A DNA stretch of 64,000 nucleotides from Anadara kagoshimensis (taxonomy: Eukaryota > Mollusca > Bivalvia > Arcoida > Arcidae), in the NCBI GenBank assembly GCA_021292105.1, contig CM037861.1:54214920-54278919 (forward strand), given 5' to 3'. Below, piece after piece: positions 1 through 12,262 of the stretch. Under the pieces are notes generated by a model. That model was not told the DNA's origin. It searched no databases and worked only from the letters and a program-made list of their open reading frames with translations. The position numbers and the translations under genes are program-made. Every line of letters begins with the position of its first letter. Positions within the stretch are counted from its first letter, which is position 1.

Positions 1-1912
1 TATTTCAGCCTATATACACATTTATATTATCTAATTGTGTTATCTATTTTGGAATGAAGATATAGTACAAAAGATTAATCTGGTTTTTTTTATCCATCTT
101 GGAATATAGTTTTTGATATCTTTTCACGCGTTCATGTCATAACGTCACGTTTCTGAGTATTAAACAAGACCCGTAATTAGGCCAGTCGGTATATCTAGAT
201 TCCAGACCCGTGTCAGTATTATTAAATATGATAGTACTCTAATTACTACCATCTGCCTTACCAATTAGTAGGCGGTTTGCCACAACCTTCGTGTTTTGAA
301 ACTGGATATCCCTCCCACATACTGAGATCATTGCATCAGAAAGCTAACTTTTGTTGATTCGCACTAGGAGTCAGAACGTTTTGCGGAATGTTTTCAACAT
401 TTCATTAGGCTAAATATGCTGTGTTCTGAACCGTCCAAGCATTAACAACCCCCCCCAGAAGACAATACTTTTAGTACTATTAGTTTTAACTAGCGAAGCG
501 CTGTATTTCAATTGCATCGACCCCCAAGGTCGAGTTGCCTCTATTTAACTTTGATTATTGAAAAAAACCTTTTTACTCGGGCGTGAAACACCATTGTTCA
601 ACTTCACTCTTCCCTGGATTCACTTATCAACGTTTTTAATGTTAAGAGTTTTAGTTCGGATGGTTCGGTCGTTTGGGAATGATTTTATTTTGAGGTTAGG
701 GGCCTTAAAATGTTAACACTAAATCGTTTTCAAGTGAAAGTAATTTTTAATTGTAAATTAATGCCTTGATATAAGTTGTTTATTGGTAATTGTGTCAATA
801 CCTACGTACGTAGTCTTATATGTCCAAGAGTTTATAAGGAAAGAAGTTTTTTTACAGTAAAAAAAAACTATAAAAGCCGTCATTATTGATCAATATCATC
901 ATTACAAACTTTGTAAGAGGTCTACTTACAATTCAATATAAATATTTTCTGCCCTAAATACTGAATTATATTGTGTGTGTTTATCTTTTTACATTGACTT
1001 GTATAGTGATTTTAATGATATCAGAAATACAGAAACTAGTCTCTTCATGATGTATTCAAGTCATTATTCTGCGTATAAATGCATAATAAAATAAAAAAAA
1101 TAAACTGAATTGACAGGCTATTTAAAAGCTTAAAAAAAATAAAATATTGAATTACAGTGTAAAATACATGTATATAAATGATTCAATAGCCATTGACGTA
1201 ATATGATTTTATCATACTAGCGGCTACTGGTCCGGAAAATCCTCCTTCTGCATACACAGTTTCACAAGAACTATTATACACTGTAGGAGCTATTTATCCA
1301 TTTGAGGCATTTATATATACTTTTTTGTTTTATTTTATAATTATTTTAAAATGTATTTTGCTAGATACGTTCATATTTTATATTTTGGAAACATTTTTTG
1401 TTTGAAATTTTCACCAGTATACATATTTTATATATCAGTAAACGCACAGACACTTAAAAATTACAATGCTTCCTGTCTTGATTTCAAGCAAATAAGCAAC
1501 GTTTTTAAAACAATTTTTAGGAAATAGACTTATTGTCCTAATTTCTTAAGCAAAAGCCTAACGGCTCGGACTTAAGCTTACTGACGCATATCAATGAACT
1601 TAATTTGGCTATATCATTGCAATACCCTACCCTGTCCATAGATTTATGATCAACACAAAAACAATCCGCGTATACATCGCTGGGTTGGTTCAACGTCATT
1701 AAGCTGTTTTTTCATATCATACCATTCTTTGGCCCAACGCCACCCTACATTTGGGTCAAATCAATAGTATTGTATCATAATCGCGTTATATACCTCGTTT
1801 TGCCCTTTACAATGAATGTTGTGGTCAAGGCCCTATCAGCCTATTGTTGTAACGGGAACCACTCTGACCTTTGGTTTACAGAATATGCGGCATTTTGCTA
1901 TGTAAAGCCCCA
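1..1912. other. AT-rich intergenic DNA, no gene seen
   Basis: No exon-like conserved reading frame and no long repeat structure was recognised here on either strand. The short open frames are AT-rich and low in information. A stretch near 580-605 resembles the tail of the SINE family found elsewhere in the window, but it is too short to call. Confidence 0.5.
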
Positions 1913-1915
1913 TTT

Positions 1916-3506
1916 ATACGGCGAGAATTGCATACTTAAGTATTTTTACTCATATGTAAATTTACTCACATAAGCAAAAGTATATTTGCTTTGCGTTCAT
2001 ACATAGTTTATGTACCATAAGTAATTTGAAGTTTTCAACCAATTTTGGATAATTTTCATTCTGAACATTGAACAGTTTAGACTTTATTATCAGACAAGAA
2101 CGTTCCCTTACTATTTAAGCACTGATTTTATACTGGGCTATTATAATGACAAATAGACAGTTCTACTTGGTGATCCAGCAAATCTGTCATATACCATTTT
2201 TAACCAATCATAAAATACATTAAAAAATGTTATATGGCATATCCTTATATAATTAAAAGGCTTGTTTTTTCAAGCTTTATTCAAACAAACAAAATTTTAG
2301 ACCAGCGCAGAGCACATTTATATACCTTCTAGTTAGGGTAGAACGACACTTGGTCTTCGGTCTCTTTGGGTTGCTTGAAATGCCCATTGTGATGTTTGCA
2401 AAAAGGATCGACGTCCATGTCGTATTTGCTTGTTCTGTAAAAGGGGCTTGTGTTGTTCCTCGTGACATATATTTAGATTAGCCCGTTTCTCCTAAAACTC
2501 AGTCTGGCCCCAAAAATGTTTACACATTTTAGCTATTTATTACATTAAAACTTCTTTTTTCAGCTGAGCTGGACCCCTAACTCAAAATAGTTAAGCTTCA
2601 TCTCTGTATATGCAAATTGATTCTTTAGAGATCGGTGGAATGTTTTTATTGAACTAGAAAATTATTTTAGTGATATTGAAGATGATGATGTTTGTAATAT
2701 TTGTTCTCCCAAAACACACTTCATGACGACATGGCATATTCTTTCATGGACAATTCGTTGTCAAATTTGTAAAAGTAAATTTTCTTTACATTCTGTGGTT
2801 GCCTTTTGTTGCTCAAGCACTTTCTCTTTGAAAACTAGTGAAATGTCAAATTTTGGTGACCGTTTGTAACTAGTTTTTGTGCTTTTGTCAAATAAATCTA
2901 TTTCAATTTAAACTTTTGATCTATTCTTTACTGGATATTTATTACAAACCAATGAGGGACACTGTTGTTTATAGTGGTTGGCTTCTTTAACTGCTATGAG
3001 TTCGATCCCCGATTGTAACATTATATGTGGTGAGTGGGTTTCCCTTACAATAAGCACCTGTTGGTTAGCTCGATGTCAATACACTGGGATGTGTGTAATG
3101 TTTATCTGCGACATTGTATATCATTGGACAACACAATTAAACAATTTTTTAGGTACAATGCAGATTACAAACACCCATGTTCACTCCTGCACCACATGGA
3201 CCTGAATGAACATTAACCCATAGAGATAAATAATCTGGCATTAATAAGTCCTTGTGTTTAAAATTATGTGAGTAAATATTACTGTGCGTTCATACGACAC
3301 TGTAGCGAAATTTGCATACCTAAGTATAATATACTCACATACTATAGCAAATTTGCACTTGGTTCTTACTAGGTGCAAATTTACTTACATGAGTAAAATG
3401 TACGTATATGCAAAGTTGTTCATACGACACAATTTGCATATGTGAGTAAATTTACATATGAGTAAAAAATACTTAGGTATGCAATTCTCGCCGTATAAAT
3501 GGGGCT
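1916..3506. mobile_element. Harbinger-like non-autonomous DNA transposon with long TIRs
   Basis: The left end (1916 to about 1972) starts AGCCCCATTTATAC. It is the near-perfect reverse complement of the right end (about 3440 to 3506), which finishes GTATAAATGGGGCT. The inverted repeats are about 57-67 bp with a few mismatches. The trinucleotide TAA lies directly outside both ends (1913-1915 and 3507-3509), fitting the 3-bp TWA target duplication of PIF/Harbinger elements. The TIR start also resembles animal Harbinger ends; that assignment is from family knowledge. No transposase frame is visible inside. The right subterminal region (3280-3440) has several short palindromes built on GCAAATTTGC and on GAGTAAA/TTTACTC words. 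Confidence 0.75.
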
Positions 3507-3509
3507 TAA

Positions 3510-4565
3510 GACAGAAGCACTTTGTATGGTCACGAATTACACAGATTGTGTTAACTAATGATTCAAATATTCCATATAATCATATAAGGGTGTTTTCTTA
3601 CAAGTATGCATGCAAGCAATACATTTACAGTTCAGTCTTCAGATTATAGCTTTGTAGATGTTCCTCGTTGATGTATGAACATATAGACCATCCATGTTGT
3701 TAAAAAGACACTGCTTATCCTTAATTTGTGTGTAAGTGTTTGAAGATAAGCGCATAAACAATAAATTCTGCGCGATTTGCACATGTATACAACAGAGTTG
3801 GAGAGATAAGGGCATTTCATACAATAAATTTCACTTATATAGCTGGTGATATCTTGATATAAGCAAAATAATATAGATATCTACATAACTATACGACACC
3901 GGACACTTGCAACGAACAAATGGCATCGGTATATATTGCACCATCCCGTGCTCTAACCCGAGGCGGGTATACTTTACTTGGGTGCAGATGTACTGTTTGT
4001 GCTAGAATAGATTACTGAAAAAAACCTTGACAAGAGCAAACGAATTTTGAAAGAGGTCCGACACTGCAAGTCCTTGTGTGATAATTGGGCAAATTGAAAT
4101 GTTAATCAAAATATGCGTTGCAGAACAATATAGAACAGTATGCAAGATAAGAAATACAAATACTTGAACATTGAACGTTACTGCATAACCCATTTCAAGA
4201 AGTTTATAATCAGATCGAGGATCTAATACATCAGCTTTTGCTGATAGCAAGCACAATTATACTATCTGGGTCAGGTTGTTCACACTTCCGTTAGTTGAAT
4301 CGTTTAGTTGGCCAAAAATTGCAATTTTGTTTAGACATTATTTCTGAAATATGTTCAAAATGTAATGTACACAATTGTTATTATAAAATAAAAGCAGTTA
4401 AAGTAAAAGCTGTATTTTTCAAATATTTTTAATTTTAATAACAGAATTTAGAATTTTCACTAACCAATACGTTAAGCTAATGGGGCTTTAAACAACAGGT
4501 CACTGGTCAGATTAAGCTCTTAATCAGCCACGAGACAACCAGTAACAATGTATTGTAAGATAGAG
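3510..4565. other. Intergenic DNA, nothing recognised
   Basis: Only short AT-rich open frames are present. No conserved protein segment, TIR pair or tandem repeat was recognised. Confidence 0.4.
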
Positions 4566-5225
4566 ATATTCAAAAACAAACATACTAATCCATGTCCGAA
4601 TCACAACCCAGAAGCAAAGTAAAAACTTTGGAACTGACAAGTTAGGTTAGACACGTGAACTTCCACCAGGGAAGTGAGGCCGGGTGCTCCGGAAGGGTAA
4701 GCACCCCCTGTTTAGCTAGCTACACCCGTCACGTGTGTAATCAAAATTGTGTGAAAGGAACATGGAACTATGAGACGTCAAATATATCCAGGGCAATCCT
4801 GGACACAGAGACATCAAACTTATCAACAATACTGTGATGACGGCCATAAAACTTTTTGAGGGTCTTGATAAGCCTAGACTTGCAATATCCCCGAGTCAAC
4901 AATTTATTTGCAAGCAGCCTACTTCGTTGTACAAAGTCTCCGTAGTGGGAACAAGCTCTACTGTATGTGTGAACGTATGCATATACATGTGTATATCATA
5001 ATGAAGTAACTAATTACGTTATGAATTAATTAAGATATAGTTGTTCCTTGCTTTATAGTTTCACTACTTCATTATTTATTTTAACTTTGTATATATTTCA
5101 TATATTAATATATTGAATGTATTATAAATATAATCTCTAACTAGAGGAAATAAATATTGAATTGAATTGAATTGAATTGTGTGCGTCATAATTCAGATAT
5201 CTCAGACGAGAATGAGTATTGTCCT
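4566..5225 (-). mobile_element. 5'-truncated LINE tail with a nested insertion
   Basis: 4566-4965 is the same dispersed sequence found at 39730-40085, 43090-43612, 43615-43850, 50640-51010, 52980-53385 and 53565-53760. On the minus strand the best copy (43172-43600) encodes the C-terminal tail of a reverse-transcriptase-type ORF. Here the match stops near 4965 and resumes near 5185 (GCGTCATAATTCAG, also at about 43594). The intervening 220 bp are unrelated and end in a TGAAT-type simple repeat (about 5155-5178), as expected for a short retroelement inserted into the older LINE fragment. Confidence 0.6.
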
Positions 5226-6960
5226 GTTAAGACCGAGCTTTGGCGAGCTATGGGCATTGACTTTGAGCTATCTTTGTCTTATACTGTTACTGGTGTGGGG
5301 TTCTTTTTTCACATATAAAAAGATTTGTAATGTACTGTTCTTGTGATATTCGGTCATTTAAAAAAAAAACATTACGCAAAATGTTCGGAACAAGACAAAA
5401 CACACACCAATACACTACCGGATTAAAACTTAATACACTTGAACTTGATAACAAAACAATGCTTACGGAAGAATTAACAATCCCTGAAGATTTAACGATT
5501 AATTATAACACAAGGACCGGGACAGGTTCAAGTTTGAAACCTGTCGATACAAATACCCAAAGGGACCATTAATCAATATACTACACAGACGTTACATTGA
5601 CATATGTAGTAGTTTATGTTAATTAAACAAACCTTGGTATTTCAGACTTGTTACGATAACATATTGAACTAATCTATAATTTATAAAGACGGAAACCCAA
5701 TTTAAATATAACAGTTTCTTGTTTAAATATTCTTGGTTGTATAGTATCATTTTGTGTGTTTTAAAAGAAGTGTCGTATTTGAGGACAGAATTCAAAATGT
5801 CCAAAAAAACTTCACAACATGTAGTATTTAACGATTATAATAGATTTTTAAAGATTTTTAGCTAACAATAGATTTTAATGACTGAAATGAACACTGTCTA
5901 AACATGAAATATCTCAGTAATAGTGCTGTGTGTAGGAAACATATACAGTACAGACTTGTTGAAAGTTTAACACTAAGCCTTCAAAAGTACCTAAAGTTCC
6001 TCGTTATCTATAACTTTACAGCTTTTATGCAGTCGGTATCTGTTTCTCAGCAACTTCTCGCACACTACAGTACAGACCTGTCGAAAGTTTAACACTAAGC
6101 TAACCAATAAGTGTCAAATCGGCAGCTCATCTCGGACTCTTGTTAGCTCTATGTCGACAGCACACAAGAAACAAGCACAGAACCGAACAAAAAAACAGAA
6201 TAAGACGAGACAAAAATAGAATGAACGCTTGTTATTAAACTTTTGACTTTAGAATAGAACATAATGACAAAACAGCATCCATCCTATAGGTCCAGCGGTA
6301 ATAAACACACTGAACTTTTTAGCAACAGGGCTTCGTTTTATATTCGAAATTTAATACCGAATCTGTTCAATGTATTTAAGCTAACCAATAATTTACTTGT
6401 TCAAACGTATGCCATATACCATGTTTTTAAACTTTATCATCAAATACATTTTAAAAAAGATTAATGTTGTATTGTGTATACCATGTTTTAATGTACTTAA
6501 TGGTAAAATTTTAAAAATGGTATATGACATGTATACATAAAACAATGTATACATGTATATTTTAAAATCTGAACAAAATATTGTAAAACTTGTCCAATTT
6601 AATTTGTTAAAACAATGCATATAACAATATATCTCCTACATGTACACACTAAATCTCTTAAAAACCAGTTTAAACAACAAACATATATTTATCACAGTAA
6701 AGTAAAGAGAAAAGGGAATATTTTGAAAAATATTTAGGAAATGACTAAAATTAAATCGATCACTCACGGTATAATATAAAAGAAAAATAATATACATATA
6801 AAACTATGTTAAATTACCTTGGAATATTTCAAAAGGAACAAAAAACAAAAACTGATGAATACAGTTTATCACACATCTCAACTCTATATAACAATTTTTT
6901 TTGAAAAAACACAAAAAAATCCTCGTTTGAAAGACTGCGGGAATTATATAATGCCTAAAT
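5226..6960. other. AT-rich intergenic DNA, no gene recognised
   Basis: There is a short imperfect direct repeat at about 5944 and 6068 (GTACAGACYTGT...GAAAGTTTAACACTAAGC). The frame at 5330-5572 resembles no family and has no splice context. 6260-6960 is strongly AT-rich with broken short frames only. Confidence 0.4.
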
Positions 6961-6970
6961 GGAGCCGTTG

Positions 6971-7558
6971 TCAATCCCTGAAATGAAGTCCTTCGTCTAG
7001 GGGTAAAGCAATGTCATTGATGATAACATCATTGTCAAAATTTAAACACTGTGAAAGTATAATAGTTGCTTTCACCGTAATGTCCCCAAAAATGGCATGT
7101 GACTGTTTTATTAGCCGGTCTTTGAGTGTTACCTTAGTTTCCATAGCTTCTTCTTCACATATAGGTGTTGATAAAAAGGTGTGAATTTTTCGCCCTCCTT
7201 CCACATATTTCCAGCGGATTGTATCCAACTGATCACGTGCCATTAATCCGGCTCCGAGTGGAATTCCATTCACTAACCGAGGAAGTTTCTTAAAACATGA
7301 ATTAGGAATTTCTGCATCACTATACACTGTTTGGAACGATATCTGTAACAAGTAACAGTGTCTTTCGTCCTCTGATTTCCTCTGTGAATGAACTAACTTC
7401 CCTGCATCATGTCCACTAACTGTAAAATGTGAACCAGAAGACATTCCGTTAGACGATGATGGAACTAATTTTCCAACCGACGGATTACGAATTTCCAAGT
7501 TACGAAAACTGGGAATGTTTTCTATTTCTGCTAAAGAAGCCACTTTTGCGATATAAGT
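6971..7558 (-). CDS. Hypothetical protein, possible terminal exon
   Basis: A long frame on the minus strand is open from a TAG at about 7559 to a stop at 6971-6973, about 195 codons. I do not recognise the family. Composition is balanced and protein-like, with Ser/Gly-rich residues near the start and a mixed alpha/beta-like remainder. No signal peptide, membrane segment or obvious motif is seen. The codon at 7541-7543 is GTG, not ATG; the first in-frame ATG is about 34 codons further in. The frame may therefore be the last exon of a longer gene: a TTAG acceptor-like site lies at the upstream edge. Alternatively it starts at the internal Met, or it is an old mobile-element fragment. No upstream exon was found. 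Confidence 0.45.
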   Translation of the reverse strand, partial: TYIAKVASLAEIENIPSFRNLEIRNPSVGKLVPSSSNGMSSGSHFTVSGHDAGKLVHSQRKSEDERHCYLLQISFQTVYSDAEIPNSCFKKLPRLVNGIPLGAGLMARDQLDTIRWKYVEGGRKIHTFLSTPICEEEAMETKVTLKDRLIKQSHAIFGDITVKATIILSQCLNFDNDVIINDIALPLDEGLHFRD

Positions 7559-7559
7559 T

Positions 7560-8490
7560 TTCTAATATATAAGTGTTGTATATATAAAAACTCTTTATGT
7601 TTTTATCTTGCTAATGTATAGGTGTATTTATATTGGTTATGTTTACAACACTGTGCACAGCAGTTTATATACAGTTGTTGTTTACAGGTAGTCAGTGCAC
7701 CGTATGTCAGAAATATTACACCTCTCACAGTATGGTTATTACTATCAAGCAGGTATAGCCTATACTATGTAATAGTTAAGTCGGTTAACCCCCTATCTCC
7801 GTACGTGTCTACAATATAAGTATTATAAACGGTATACACCTTTTAATGCTGTTTGTTCAGCATTATGAAAAACCGTCCAAAAAGATAATCTCACAAATAA
7901 GACCTTGAATGAAAGAAAATTTAACCGTTTTAAAATCAAACCTCTACATGTATATACAACCTCTTATATAGTGTTCAATGTTATTAAGACATTATGACGA
8001 TTTTAAACACAATACCATAACCAGATCATATACTATTCATACCAGTTGATTAATTATGTAGCCTTACGTCTTAAAGATATCAGATTAACGTGGTATTAAT
8101 TATTATTGGTTAAGAGCCAATAAAAGTCGCAATGTTGCTTAACTTTGTAATTCATATGGTATATATCAGTATTTAGAACAGCCCCCCCCCCCCCCCCTAG
8201 CTGGCCTGACCCAAATATATATAAACATATCTATTGAATAAATATAGATTGTCATTCCATTGTCCATGTAATTCAATATTTTCTTTTTTATATGAAATAT
8301 AGACCACTTAGTTCGCATTTCAAGTTCAATCTTTGGTCCGGTTTCATTTAAAAGAAAATAGTTTGAAATTTGCAGTTTTTTCGGCATAGCAGGCACCTGT
8401 TTATTTTATGATCGGGTGTGTACCATAGGTCCCCGAGACAGCATTGAACTTCAAACCAGTTGGCAATATTACTCTATAGAGAATCAATAA
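7560..8490. other. Intergenic DNA with a poly-C run
   Basis: No gene is recognised. A run of 16 C lies at 8182-8197. TATA-rich sequence at 7570-7590 lies upstream (on the minus strand) of the open frame ending at 6971, but the position is not diagnostic. Confidence 0.4.
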
Positions 8491-8496
8491 TGTTTA

Positions 8497-11112
8497 AACA
8501 AGAGGTCCACTGGGTCTGATACACTCACTTGAAAAATAATGGCTACCTGAATTGTTTGCAGAAAACATTAAAACAAACCATGATGTCATAATTTTTATAT
8601 ACAGACAATATTTAACGATTTTTTCAGATAATTTACCAATGTAATTCAATATCTTCCCCTATATAAAATATACGCCCCACTTATTTCGCTTGCAATGTAG
8701 AAAAATTAAATGTTCAAGTTCGATCTCTGGTCCGGTTTCACGTACAGACATAGCATGGAGTTCGCAGATTTTCGTGGCACAGACAATTCGAATGTTTCCA
8801 ACATTAAAATATCAGTCCATATTAACATAGACATTTTAAATGTCAGAAACATGAAAGGTGGAATATGATATCAGAAACAAGTGCCTGCGTTTCATATGCA
8901 TGAACCAAAGTCTAATATATTCCGTACATACCGGCTTACTTTCCAAATCACAAGCCTAAAAGAAAAGAGAAAACAAAACACGTGAACTTACCACCGGGTG
9001 CTCCGGTAGGAAAAATAATAGCCACAATAAAATTGATAGGTGTTATTAACAAATTTTTATTTTTATTTTTACAAAATTAAGGAATATCAGAATCTGAAAA
9101 TTCGGAATATTTAATATTCAGTAAGCGAAAATGACCCTTAGAACATTTCAATCATAATACAGTTTTATGACAATTTCTCCAAAACTACTGGGATGTTTAT
9201 ACTTTTATTATTATTTAGCATGAACCAATGTTAGTGCTTCAAAAATATAGCAAGAAGTGCAATTCTTCTCTTCTTCTTTTTTTACCCTAAGGGCAATTTT
9301 TGCTTATTGATGGCCAATTACAAACACCAATGATTGTTAGTGGATTTCAGTTACATTTGTTGTGTTTAACGGTAACAGTACCGTAATAATTTTGTTCCTA
9401 CAGGGTCTAGACATTCTCTGGAGAAACGGATACGCATCCGTCCGCATTTGGTATTGAGGACATCGCCTCATATTGTATCATATACATTGGTGTCGAGTTT
9501 GATAAAAATCCTTCCAAAGGTTGTGGAGCGGACACTAATATTTATGCCTTTACGTCTAAATGAGGTATAGGACCCATCATATCATGTTGGTATACATCTG
9601 TACACGTTTTATTAAAATATCTGCATGAATGAGGAAGTTATGGAGCAGACACTAAGTTTGATTTCAAATCGTGACCTTGACTTTTGACTTACATTTCGCA
9701 TGAGACCATTCGTCTAATGTATGTATACATATGTACCAAAGTAAATCAAAATTCATATATAAAAGTTACAGAGGGGAAACTGAAATGGGAATATGAACAG
9801 ATGAATTTTGAATCCCATATACCTAAAATTGGTTTTACGGGTGTATAGTAACAAGAAAAGCTCACATGCCCCGAATTCCAAATTAATCATGACCACTGCC
9901 ATACATAACCATCCTTGCATTCTGGTTCACATTTGTAAAGAGTTTTGTTTCAGTTCTAAAATTTGTCCTCGTGACCTTCACCTTTGACCTACATACCTAA
10001 ACTAGATCTTTGTGCCCTGGTGTTATATATTAAGTTTCAAGCTCATAGACTTTGTGGTTCGTGACAAAACGATGTTTTAAGGTTTTACGGCTTTGGGTCA
10101 CTGTGAGTCAAGGTCAACCAGCTTCTCAGACTTAGTAAGACTTCATGTCCTGATGTTAAAGTGTTTAAGGTTTTAAAGCTTAAGTTCACCGTGACCTTAA
10201 ATGTAGGTCAAGGTCAATCAGCTTCACAAACTTGGTAGAGCTTTTTATCCTGATGCTTTATATGAAGTCTCAAGCTCAATTTTTGTTCATGACAAGAAGA
10301 TTTAAGGTTTTGCAACTTTAGGTCACTGTGTATTTGAGTGTAGGTCAAAGTAAATCAGCTTTACAAACATGATAGGAGATCCATGACCTGATTATATATA
10401 CATTGTATAAAGTTTAAAGCTCATAGGCCTTTTTGGTCATGACAAGTTTATGTTTAAAGTTTTACTACATTAGGTCACTGTGACCTTGAATGTAGGTCAC
10501 GGTCACCAAGCTTCATACACTTGGTAGACATTTTTGTCCCGATACTATATATGAAGTTTTAACCTCATAGACTTTTTGGTTCATGAAGAGAAGATGTTTT
10601 AAGGTTTTAAAGCTTTATGTCACTGTGACCTTGAATTTAGGTCAAGGTCAAAACGGCTTCACAAACTTGGTAGAGCTTTTTGTCCTGATGCTTTATATGA
10701 AGTTTCAAGCTCATAGACTTTTTGTTTCATGACAAGAAGAAACTTTAAGGTTTGGCAACTTTAGGTCATTGTGACTGAATGTAGATCAAAGTCAATCAGC
10801 TTTGCAAACATGGTAGAGATTCATGTCCTGATGATATATATGAAGTTTTAAGATCATAGGCCTTACGGTTCACGACAAGATGATGTTTAAAGGGTTTGTT
10901 ACTTTAGGTCACTGTGCACTTGAATGTAGATCAAGGTCAACCAATTTTGCAAACTTGAATGGGCCTACCAAGCTTTACTATCACTGGGTTGCTGGTCCTG
11001 GAGAAGAAATTGAACATGCTTAATTGTTTATGCCATAAGACAAAGGCTGCAAGATGACAGACAAACAATGATCATTATAGGTCACCTTGAGCCTTTGACT
11101 CGGGAGACTATA
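8497..11112 (-). mobile_element. Helitron-like/HINE-type element with internal tandem repeats (reverse copy)
   Basis: Around 8497 the plus strand reads AACAAGAGGTCCACTGGGTC followed by a TCACTTG word. This is a diverged reverse complement of the 3' end of the three better-preserved elements at 33520, 56731 and 63236. The other end, about 11080-11112 (GGTCACCTTGAGCCTTTGAC), resembles their 5' hairpin in reverse. Between them lies a ~145-bp tandem array (9950-10960). Non-autonomous Helentron-type elements carrying ~150-bp tandem repeats are known from bivalves; the assignment is by structure only. No helicase frame is present. Confidence 0.45.
9950..10960. repeat. ~145-bp tandem repeat array, about 7 units
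   Basis: Successive degenerate units contain GGTCACTGTGACCTTGAATG, then AGGTCAAGGTCAAYCAGCTT, then TTGGTAGAGCTTTTTGTCCT, then a CAAGCTCATAGACTTTTTGG segment. The AGGTCAAGGTCA-like word recurs near 10107, 10207, 10335, 10495, 10640, 10784 and 10930. Spacing is near 145 bp in the last units and irregular in the first. No reading frame spans the array, which looks like non-coding satellite inside a mobile element. Confidence 0.8.
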
Positions 11113-11439
11113 GAAGTGAAAAGTCATGGATGATAAATGAGTAACTAGTTCACCAATGGTTATTCACTCAGTTGAGTTAACAGATACGATGGAGTAACTA
11201 GAGGCTCCCAGGAGTCTGTATAGCTCACCTAGGTAGAGTTGTTGCTGAATGAAAATTAACAGATTGTCTAATGTTTAAATAAATGCTTGAAATTTATTAC
11301 ACAATATTTATTTCTATCACAAAATTTCAATATTATTTCCTTTCAAAACTAAACCATATTTCAAAATTTTGAGACAATACATACCAAGTATACTTTTCAT
11401 GTATAATACCCGAGAAATTTTCCTTATCCAAAAACTGGT

Positions 11440-12262
11440 CAATGGACCATGAAATTAAGGTCAAGGACAAAAGCCGTAAGGCAGTCTGACTGATGTACAT
11501 GTAGTTTCAGAGAAAAATATGTTTGAACGTATTTTCTCATAGGGTCCAATGTTAAAGTATGTTCTCCGCTGACGGCCATATTGGATTGTGTGTGGCCCTC
11601 AAAAACACCAATGTTGTAGGGGGCCACCCAAAGACTATTGTGGCCAAGTTTGGTTCCAATTGGCTTAGGGGTTTTAGAGAAAAAGATCTTTGAAATTGTT
11701 CCCATAGGGTCCAATGTTTACCTATGTTCCCCGTTGGTGGCCATCTTGGATCAGGTGCAGACTTAAAAAAAACCCACCGGTTTCAGAAGGTACCATCTAA
11801 GGACTACTATGACCAAGTTTGGTTTCAATTGGCTCAGTAGTTTCAGAGAAAAATGTCTTTGAACTATTTTCCCATAAGGTCCAATGTTAAAATATGTTCC
11901 CCACTGGTGGCCATCTTGGATTTTGTGTGGCCCTCAAAAACCCCAATGTTGAAGGGGGCCATTCAAAGACTATTGTGGCCAAGTTTGGTTCCCATTGACT
12001 AAAGGGTTTTAGAGAAAAAGATCTTTGATATTGTTCCCATAGGGTCCAATGTTAACCTATGTTCCCCGCTGGCCGCCATCTTGGATTAGTGGAGACTTAA
12101 AAAACACTGGTTTCAGAAGGTACCATCTAAGGACTACTGTGACCAAGTTTGGTTCCAATTGGCTCAGTAGTTTCAGAGAAAAATATCTTTGAACATATTT
12201 TCCCATAAGGTCAAATGTTAATCTATGGTCCCCGCTGGCGGCCATCTTAGATTAGGTGTGGA
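11440..12262. repeat. Tandem array with dimeric higher-order structure (~166-bp monomer, ~335-bp dimer)
   Basis: The word GGCCATCTTGGAT or a close variant recurs near 11574, 11739, 11909, 12075 and 12240, so the monomer is about 166 bp. Alternate monomers differ. One type carries GTGGCCCTCAAAAAC and a GGGGGCCA segment. The other carries ACTTAAAAAA and GGTTTCAGAAGGTACCATCT. The array is thus organised as A-B dimers. The short open frames inside (for example 11439-11714) are by-products of the repeat. Confidence 0.8.

Noticed and set aside
5330-5572. 80-codon open frame
   Set aside because: No family resemblance, no splice or promoter context, and it sits beside LINE debris.
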